A stretch of 6,767 nt of DNA. Origin: an uncultured Candidatus Altimarinota bacterium (GTDB lineage Bacteria; Patescibacteriota; Gracilibacteria; CAIRYL01). Positions within the stretch are counted from its first letter, which is position 1. Every line of letters starts with the position of its first letter. The DNA lies in assembly GCA_947311665.1 (NCBI GenBank), contig CAMZLA010000102.1, positions 1 to 6,767 on the forward strand, given 5' to 3'. Shown piece by piece: positions 1-5,904 of this stretch. A program made the position numbers and the translations under genes. The notes beneath the pieces are model-generated. The model searched no databases. It had not been told where the DNA came from and saw only the letters and a list, made by a program, of their open reading frames with translations.

Positions 1-2333
1 AAATAAAAATCGAGATTATATATATCAAGTCCTCTGGTAATAAACCCCAAAACATAAAGCCCTGTAATACAAATATTGAAAAACATTACAAAAAACAATA
101 ATATAAAATTATTTCTGAGAGCAGAAAAATATTGAGCAATATAGGAATATCCTACAGCATTTGAAAAGGCAATAAAAAATGCTGAAAGATATAAAAATAT
201 AGGAGAAATATTTTGTGAATCTGTTATCAATAAAGCAAAAATTGAGAGAGAAATAGCAATTGGCAAGAAAAAAAATGTTATCATTTTTAAAATAAATGAT
301 ATCGGAGGGAAAAAAGAAAGTTCTATTATTCGTGGATCAGAATATAAATCTGAAATAAAGTTTTTTTGATGATCTATATCTAGACTTTCTATATGAATGG
401 ATGCTGATATTGTATTATTTTTTGTTATATATTTTGATGATATAAGAGTTATATCATGTCGTTTCATATATTTTGTTAATAATTCTGCTACCTTTGAAAT
501 TGAAGAAAGGTGAGAAGAAAAAGAAAAAGTTGTTTTTTCAGATTTTTTTTCTGAAAAAAACCAAGGAAATATTTTTGAAATATTTCTTTTCCAAAATGGA
601 AGTTTTTTATGGCTTTCTTCATATATATAATCATAAATTTTATGCTTACAAATTTTTCCTTCTGCTAAAGAAATATATAAATCGTCTACATTTTTACAAG
701 AAAAATATGAAATAAGATTTCTAATTTTCCTGTTAGATATATTTACAATTCCACATTTATTTCTATCAAAAATTTTTTGCAAGAGCTTATATCCCCATTC
801 CTTTTTATTTTTTTCATCAGTTGCAGACAAGCAATTAATAATTTTCTCTGTTGTAAAAGGAGTTTTCACATAATCTCTCCATTCATATTTACATTGTTTT
901 TCTGATGAAAATGAAAATTCAACAATATCATTTTCTTGTAATTTAGAATATAATGGAGATTTTTTCCCATTGATAAAACATTCTGAAATATATTCAAAAT
1001 TTTCTGGAAAGAAATATATTCCAGCCCCTAAAAGAGTAGAATTGAATGGGATTGAAAGAGATTTTTTTTCTTTATTATGAATTTTTATTTTTTTTACTAA
1101 AATATCTCCAGTAAGAAAAGAAAGAAATTTTTCAGATTCAGATCTTGTTTCTTGAAAATCGTGAGATTCTGTTTGTAAAAAAGGAAGAGAAAAATTTTTC
1201 TGATGTGTTTCTATAAAAATACCATTATCGTTTCGTTTTTGCATTTCGCGTGAAACAATATGAATACGAATAGCATGAGCATTATTTATTATAAAAGTTG
1301 ATTGTAAGGCTTTATATCCATTTTCTTTTGGACTAGAAATATAATCTCTACTTTCTTTTTTCTTTTTTGAAAATTCTGATGCAAAAAATGAAGAAAGCTC
1401 ATAGCATTCTTTTTCCGAATCAACAATACATCGAATAAAAAAGAAACTTTCATCTGGTGATTTTTCATTATTATGATGACGGATAAGAGATGATGCACTA
1501 TAAAATTTTCTTTCAATTGTAATTTTTGGAAATTTTTTATTTTTTTCTAAAACTTTTTCAATTTTTTCTATAGAAGTTTTTTGCAAGGCTTCAGTTCTTT
1601 TTTTTATTTTTTTCAAAGCATTATATTTTTCTGGATATAATGATTTCATTGCAGCATTTTCAATATTTTTTTTAACTTTCCACAACCCCAAGCGTTCTAT
1701 TGTTGGAATAAACACATTCATTGTTTCTTTCACTTTTTTCTTTCGTTTTTCAAAACTTTTTTTCCCTTTCAGAGTAATGATATTATGAAGTCTATCAAAA
1801 ATTTTTATCAAAAGAGTTCGTGAATCATTTTTTGCAAATGAAAATAATTTTTGAATTGTTTGCAATGAAGAAATTTCTTTTGAGATATCAAGAGAACTTA
1901 CCTTACTTACTCCTTGGACAAGATGAAGAATTTCTTTTCCAAATATTTTTTCTATTTCATTTGCCGTATTATCTTTTCCACTATCTTCAATAGTATCATG
2001 CAACATTGTTGCTATTAACAATTTTGCACATGGTTTATATGGCGTGAGTAATAGTGCAACGAGAAGTGGATGAGTAAAATATGATGCTCCACTTTCTCTT
2101 TTTTGTGTTTTATGAATTTTTTTCCCAAATTCAAATCCTTTTTTTAAAAGAATTAATTTCTCATTTTTTTCTTCATCAGAAAATGGACAATAGTTAGAAT
2201 AAATTTTTTCTAAAAGCTGAAATAAATATTCTTCTCCTTTCAATTCAAGAGAAAAAATTTCATCAAAATCTATAGGTGAAGAAAAACGAGGAAAAACTTC
2301 CATGAGAACAATCAAAAATAATATATTTTTCAT
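1..2333 (-). CDS. rsh: RelA/SpoT homologue (RSH), HD hydrolase intact, synthetase degenerate, C-terminal membrane domain; 3' end outside window
   Basis: One open frame runs from ATG at 2333 to the left edge with no stop (777 codons). The HD domain spans about residues 60-220. It keeps R79, H88 (FTHP), H112-D113 and E116-D117 (LLHDTIED), and D180/N184 (DRLHN), the set used by Rel/SpoT for Mn-dependent (p)ppGpp 3'-pyrophosphate hydrolysis. LVQGVSKV (138-145) and IERLG (212-216) are further family motifs. The synthetase-like domain (about 265-375) keeps DYISSPKENGY (330-340). By eye alignment, though, the Mg-binding Asp is S296, the catalytic Glu of EIQIRT is R356 and the His of SLHT is Q344. 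A divergent TGS domain (about 413-476, INGKKSPLYSKL), a helical region (about 485-575) and an ACT-like domain (about 605-675) follow. Residues 676-766 contain three hydrophobic helices, which canonical RSH proteins lack. The inferred role is a membrane-bound (p)ppGpp hydrolase. M11 (ATG at 2303) is an alternative start, but M1 has a GAGGT just upstream. The RSH assignment is firm; the exact activity is inference. Confidence 0.9.
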   Translation of the reverse strand, partial: MKNILFLIVLMEVFPRFSSPIDFDEIFSLELKGEEYLFQLLEKIYSNYCPFSDEEKNEKLILLKKGFEFGKKIHKTQKRESGASYFTHPLLVALLLTPYKPCAKLLIATMLHDTIEDSGKDNTANEIEKIFGKEILHLVQGVSKVSSLDISKEISSLQTIQKLFSFAKNDSRTLLIKIFDRLHNIITLKGKKSFEKRKKKVKETMNVFIPTIERLGLWKVKKNIENAAMKSLYPEKYNALKKIKKRTEALQKTSIEKIEKVLEKNKKFPKITIERKFYSASSLIRHHNNEKSPDESFFFIRCIVDSEKECYELSSFFASEFSKKKKESRDYISSPKENGYKALQSTFIINNAHAIRIHIVSREMQKRNDNGIFIETHQKNFSLPFLQTESHDFQETRSESEKFLSFLTGDILVKKIKIHNKEKKSLSIPFNSTLLGAGIYFFPENFEYISECFINGKKSPLYSKLQENDIVEFSFSSEKQCKYEWRDYVKTPFTTEKIINCLSATDEKNKKEWGYKLLQKIFDRNKCGIVNISNRKIRNLISYFSCKNVDDLYISLAEGKICKHKIYDYIYEESHKKLPFWKRNISKIFPWFFSEKKSEKTTFSFSSHLSSISKVAELLTKYMKRHDITLISSKYITKNNTISASIHIESLDIDHQKNFISDLYSDPRIIELSFFPPISFILKMITFFFLPIAISLSIFALLITDSQNISPIFLYLSAFFIAFSNAVGYSYIAQYFSALRNNFILLFFVMFFNICITGLYVLGFITRGLDIYNLDFY

Positions 2334-2336
2334 CTT

Positions 2337-2341
2337 ACCTC
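2337..2341 (-). promoter_or_regulatory. Shine-Dalgarno site of the RSH gene
   Basis: GAGGT on the minus strand lies three bases before the ATG at 2333. The spacing is short, but no comparable site precedes the second ATG at 2303, so it favours the upstream start. It overlaps a three-codon frame (ATG AGG TAA, 2343-2335), which I take to be chance. Confidence 0.45.
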
Positions 2342-2350
2342 ATTGCGTTT

Positions 2351-2356
2351 ATAATA
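2351..2356 (-). promoter_or_regulatory. candidate -10 element for the RSH gene
   Basis: TATTAT on the minus strand overlaps a second candidate, TATAAA (2353-2348). The best -35 partner at 17 bp is ATAGCA, which matches the consensus at only three of six bases. Transcription would begin near 2344, giving a leader of about ten bases. A/T-rich sequence produces such matches easily, so support is weak. Confidence 0.3.
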
Positions 2357-2396
2357 CAAAATTTTAATTTTTTTGCTATAAAAAAGAGAATATTCA

Positions 2397-2405
2397 TGAT
2401 ATAAT
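2397..2405 (+). promoter_or_regulatory. extended -10 promoter for the PrsW/type IV ATPase operon
   Basis: TGATATAAT is a perfect extended -10 (TGnTATAAT). Extended -10 promoters can work without a good -35, and none is visible at 17 bp. Transcription would begin near 2412, about 35 bases before the ATG at 2447. That leaves room for the GA-rich ribosome site. It is the only convincing promoter facing the rightward pair and lies in the 113-bp gap between divergent genes. Confidence 0.55.
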
Positions 2406-2433
2406 AATCTGATAATTATATTTATTTAAAAAC

Positions 2434-2440
2434 AGAAGAG
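2434..2440 (+). promoter_or_regulatory. weak Shine-Dalgarno site of the PrsW-like gene
   Basis: AGAAGAG ends six bases before the ATG at 2447. It is purine-rich and well placed but only a partial match to AGGAGG. It supports the chosen start. Confidence 0.45.
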
Positions 2441-2446
2441 ATTTTC

Positions 2447-3232
2447 ATGATTTTTTTACTATCTTTTATAACGGCTCTTATTCCTGTAGCTATTTGGTAT
2501 ACTATTTTAATTCGTGCAAAACGAAAAGGAATGGCAACTTTTTTTTTCATAATGCTATTTTTTGCAATGGTATTTGGTTTTATCTGGTTTCTCTATTTTC
2601 AACAATCTATAAAAAATTATTTATTCCCTCTTATAGGAATGGGAATTACTTATCTTATCATTGGTATTATTATTGAATATGGTAAAAATTTCATTATTAG
2701 ATTTATAGGAAAAAATTATTTTCACGATATTGATGATGTTGTAGATATGGCTTTTGCAACAGCATTAGGATTTACTTTAGCAGAAAATTTTTTATATTTC
2801 TATTCCATGTTTTCTCTTGGAATTTATACAGAATCTGCAATATATATTGTAAAAGAAATTCTTAAACAAGAATTATTCATCTTACCAATACATCTTTTGA
2901 CTTCTGGTTTTTTTGGATATTACTATGGAGTATCGCTTTTTGCAAAAAAAAGAAATGGAGAAAAACAGTCTCACACTTTTAAAACAATACAAATATTAAA
3001 AGGAACTTTTATATCTACTGTTTTATATGGAACATTTTTCATGCTGAAAGAACTTGATTTTACAACTCAAGATATTTTTAATTATTTCGGATTAGAAAAT
3101 TTTCTTTTTGGAATAGATGAAAAACTCTTACCAATAATATCTTATATATTTTTCTTTATTGGAAGTTTTTTCTTGTTTCAATTAATAGAAGGAAAAAGAT
3201 TTATAGAAGATCCACAGCCTTTAAAAAAATAA
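2447..3232 (+). CDS. PrsW-family intramembrane metalloprotease homologue
   Basis: This 261-residue protein is strongly hydrophobic, with about seven membrane segments (near 1-21, 31-51, 58-77, 101-122, 143-165, 186-200 and 228-247). PrsW-type motifs appear in the right order. E77 and K80 stand where the family has EExxK. ALGFTLAEN (106-114) matches the AxGFxxxEN motif, with E113-N114. H149, in PIHLLTSGFFGYYYG, matches the late HxxxSGxxGYxxG motif. PrsW proteases cleave membrane substrates; in Bacillus subtilis PrsW makes the site-1 cut in the anti-sigma factor RsiW. Two positions are unusual: the first Glu of the EE pair is I76, and the Arg usually found about eight residues before the His is not there (Q141). 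Activity may therefore be altered or lost. The gene is followed after seven bases by the type IV ATPase gene, so the two are probably co-transcribed. No substrate can be named. Family membership is fairly sure; protease activity is not. Confidence 0.78.
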   Translation: MIFLLSFITALIPVAIWYTILIRAKRKGMATFFFIMLFFAMVFGFIWFLYFQQSIKNYLFPLIGMGITYLIIGIIIEYGKNFIIRFIGKNYFHDIDDVVDMAFATALGFTLAENFLYFYSMFSLGIYTESAIYIVKEILKQELFILPIHLLTSGFFGYYYGVSLFAKKRNGEKQSHTFKTIQILKGTFISTVLYGTFFMLKELDFTTQDIFNYFGLENFLFGIDEKLLPIISYIFFFIGSFFLFQLIEGKRFIEDPQPLKK

Positions 3233-3239
3233 AAATATA

Positions 3240-5873
3240 ATGCTAAAAAAATTATTAAATTTTCGGGTTATTCTCATGTCATCAGTATTTTCACTGATAG
3301 CATTTTTACAAATGAGTATAGAAAAAATAACTCTTTCCGGATTTTTTATTTGGATAGTTAATGGATTTCCAGAACGACAAATAGAATTTTTTATAAATTT
3401 TCTCTGGATTTATTTTTCTATTACTGGAGGAATTTTCATTTTTAGAAAATGGTACCATGAAAGAAAAACACGAGATTTAGTATACATCAGAATAATAATG
3501 CCACGGACAGAATCTAAAGTTGATGATGAAAAAAGAAATCAAAAAGATTTTAAAGAAAAAATGGGAATAATGTCTCAACTCTATAGATCTCTCTATGAAA
3601 TTTCAGATCTTAATTTTATTCATAGTATAAAATCTTCTTTATGGGATTATAATAAAATTTCTTTTGAATTGGTAATGCATAAAGGAGAATTAAATTTTTA
3701 TATTGTCTGCGATCAATATTATAAATCGATTATAGAAAAGCAATTAACCGCTTTATATTCCGCTGCCGAAATTGAAGTTTTTTATAAACCATACGATTTT
3801 TATGAACCAAATAAACATATTAATGGTTTTTATTTATATGGACAAAATGATGATGCATATCCTATTAAAATGTATAAAGAAATGGAAGAAGACCCATTGA
3901 ATGATATGACCAATGTTTTTTCTAAATTGGACAAAGAAGAATCGGCTGCTATTCAAATTATTATTAACCCAGAAGATGGAGAGTGGGTAAAGCAAGCAGA
4001 AGCAAAAGCAACAAAATTATTTAAAGGGAAAAAACTAAATGCCTTTAAAGGAATTGGGAAAATTCCTATATTGGGAACAATTTTTAGTTTTATTTTTGCT
4101 CTGTTTTCTGGAGACAACGATGCATTAAAATCTAATGCACCAGGAGCAAGTGGTGGAGATGGATATGTTCGAATGCTACAACCAAAAGAAGAGTCTATTA
4201 AACGAATGGGATTGAAAGCAGGACAAGAACCATTTGCAACAACTATTAGAATTTTAGTTCAAGCACCACAAAAAAAACGAGTAGAACAAATATTAAATGA
4301 TATGGTTATTACTTTTAGTATTTTTCGAGACTCATATTCTAATTGGTTTGAAAATAGGCGATTATTTTTCATCAACTGGATTAATGGATTATTAATATAT
4401 CATGGATTTCAACGAAGGTTGGGGAAATTTTATTTAGGAAAACAAACAATTTTTGTCCCTGATGAATTAGCTACTTTATATCATTTACCAGATTCAAAAT
4501 ATAATCAATCGAATGTTATTGACTGGTTAAAATATAAAAAACTTCCACCACCAAAAGATTTACCAAAAGAAGGTGTTTTAATGGGAACAAATACATATAG
4601 AGGAATTAATACCGATGTTTTCATTACTCCATATGACAGATCTCGACATATGTATATTTTAGGGAAATCTGGTTCTGGGAAATCTGTTTTGCTTTCTTAT
4701 ATGGCACGACAAGATGCAAAAAATGGAACAGGATTTGGAATTATTGATCCGCATGGAGATTTAATAGAAGATATTTTACGATATATTCCTAAAGAACGAG
4801 CAAAAGATGTTGTAGTTTTTAATCCTGCAGATACCGAAAGACCGATGGGATTAAATATGTTGGAAGCAACGACTGCCGAAGAAAAAGATAGAGCTGCTTT
4901 GGATGCAATGCAAATTTTTATTAAAATGTTTGGGAATGAAATTTTTGGTCCACGAATTCAGCATTATTTTAGAAATGCATGTTTAACTCTTATGGATGAT
5001 GAAGAAGAAGGAGCAACAATTCTTGATATTCCACGAATGTTTATTGATGAAGCATTTCAGAAATATAAAGTGACTAAATGTAAAAATACTGTGGTTCGTC
5101 AGTTTTGGGAGGGAGAAATTGCAAATACTGGAGACAGAGAAAAACAAGAAATGATTCCTTATTTCACATCAAAATTTGGACCATTTATTTCTAATACAAC
5201 AATTAGAAATATTATTGGACAACCAAAAAGTGCTTTTAATATTAGAAAAGTAATGGATGAAGGGAAAATTTTATTAATAAATTTATCAAAAGGGTTAATT
5301 GGAGATACGAATGCTCAACTTTTAGGACTTGTTATTGTAAATAAAGTTTCTATGGCAGCCATGAGTCGGGCAGATATTCCAGAAAAAGATCGTGTTCCAT
5401 TTTTCCTCTATGTTGATGAGTTTCAAAATTTTGCAACCGATGCTTTTGGAGATATTTTAAGTGAAGCACGAAAATATAAACTTGCCCTTGTTATGGCTCA
5501 TCAATATATTGCACAACTGAACCAAGGGAAAATGGGAGGTGGTGAAACAAAATTGAAAGAAGCAATTTTTGGAAATGTTGGAACGATGATTACTTTTAAA
5601 ATGGGAGCAGAAGATGCTGAATATTTTGAAAAAGAATATGCTCCTGTTCTTTCTACACAAGATATTTTATCTATTGCAAACTATAAAGCATATCTCAAAC
5701 TTTCTATTGGAAATGCTCCATCTCGTCCATTTTCTATGGGAACAATTTGGGACCAATCTGGTTCAAATCAAAAAGTTGCAGATATTCTCAAACAATATTC
5801 TCGAATGAAATATGGAAGAAAAGTAGAATTTGTAAATGCAGAAATTGAAGCACGATTGGGAATAGTAGAATAG
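3240..5873 (+). CDS. VirD4/TraG-like type IV secretion ATPase with two N-terminal membrane helices
   Basis: This 877-residue protein starts with two membrane helices (about 10-30 and 50-68). A long N-terminal region (about 75-465) follows, of the kind attached to type IV secretion ATPases in Patescibacteria (I believe DUF8128). A RecA-like motor domain comes next. Walker A is GKSGSGKS (475-482), IDPHGDL lies at 502-508, and Walker B is FFLYVDEFQ with D726-E727. MAHQY (752-756) supplies the sensor-like His754-Gln755. DPHGDL followed by VVVFNPAD is typical of coupling-protein ATPases that feed DNA or protein to a type IV channel. FtsK is unlikely because the gamma domain and the FtsK Walker region are absent. 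A hydrophobic stretch (about 271-290) followed by a Gly-rich linker (about 302-309) may touch the membrane again. The start has no Shine-Dalgarno site and lies seven bases after the upstream stop, suggesting translational coupling. No other secretion genes are in view, so conjugation, DNA uptake and protein export all remain possible. Confidence 0.85.
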   Translation: MLKKLLNFRVILMSSVFSLIAFLQMSIEKITLSGFFIWIVNGFPERQIEFFINFLWIYFSITGGIFIFRKWYHERKTRDLVYIRIIMPRTESKVDDEKRNQKDFKEKMGIMSQLYRSLYEISDLNFIHSIKSSLWDYNKISFELVMHKGELNFYIVCDQYYKSIIEKQLTALYSAAEIEVFYKPYDFYEPNKHINGFYLYGQNDDAYPIKMYKEMEEDPLNDMTNVFSKLDKEESAAIQIIINPEDGEWVKQAEAKATKLFKGKKLNAFKGIGKIPILGTIFSFIFALFSGDNDALKSNAPGASGGDGYVRMLQPKEESIKRMGLKAGQEPFATTIRILVQAPQKKRVEQILNDMVITFSIFRDSYSNWFENRRLFFINWINGLLIYHGFQRRLGKFYLGKQTIFVPDELATLYHLPDSKYNQSNVIDWLKYKKLPPPKDLPKEGVLMGTNTYRGINTDVFITPYDRSRHMYILGKSGSGKSVLLSYMARQDAKNGTGFGIIDPHGDLIEDILRYIPKERAKDVVVFNPADTERPMGLNMLEATTAEEKDRAALDAMQIFIKMFGNEIFGPRIQHYFRNACLTLMDDEEEGATILDIPRMFIDEAFQKYKVTKCKNTVVRQFWEGEIANTGDREKQEMIPYFTSKFGPFISNTTIRNIIGQPKSAFNIRKVMDEGKILLINLSKGLIGDTNAQLLGLVIVNKVSMAAMSRADIPEKDRVPFFLYVDEFQNFATDAFGDILSEARKYKLALVMAHQYIAQLNQGKMGGGETKLKEAIFGNVGTMITFKMGAEDAEYFEKEYAPVLSTQDILSIANYKAYLKLSIGNAPSRPFSMGTIWDQSGSNQKVADILKQYSRMKYGRKVEFVNAEIEARLGIVE

Positions 5874-5904
5874 AAATAATTTTTATTATTAAAAAAAATT
5901 ATTT
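5874..5904. terminator. A/T-only inverted repeat between convergent genes, possible bidirectional terminator
   Basis: AAATAATTTTT (5874-5884) and its exact complement AAAAATTATTT (5894-5904) form an 11-bp perfect stem with a nine-base loop. It starts right after the ATPase stop codon and touches the uvrB stop codon, so it could serve both genes. The stem has no G or C, and the only U-tracts are the arms themselves, so it would be a weak intrinsic terminator. Chance is also possible in such A/T-rich DNA. Confidence 0.4.

Noticed and set aside
473..715. 80-codon plus-strand frame rich in Lys and Phe
   Set aside because: It is antisense to the C-terminal half of the RSH gene, and its composition comes from A and T runs. 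It has no ribosome site and no recognisable motif.
1289..1516. 75-codon minus-strand frame
   Set aside because: It lies inside the RSH gene in a different minus-strand frame, over the synthetase-like domain. The RSH frame carries the recognisable motifs.
2335..2343. Three-codon leader frame ATG AGG TAA just before the RSH start on the minus strand
   Set aside because: It is too short to judge and arises from the ribosome site sequence itself. No attenuator-like hairpin is visible.
2494..2676. 60-codon plus-strand frame
   Set aside because: It is an overlapping frame inside the PrsW-like gene, whose own frame has family motifs.
5457..5808. Two small frames (minus 5457-5660, plus 5614-5808)
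   Set aside because: Both overlap the type IV ATPase gene, which stays in its own conserved frame through this stretch.
3240..5873. FtsK/SpoIIIE DNA translocase identity for the ATPase
   Set aside because: The motor has the DPHGDL and VDEFQ motifs of VirD4/TraG-like proteins, and there is no FtsK gamma domain at the C-terminus.
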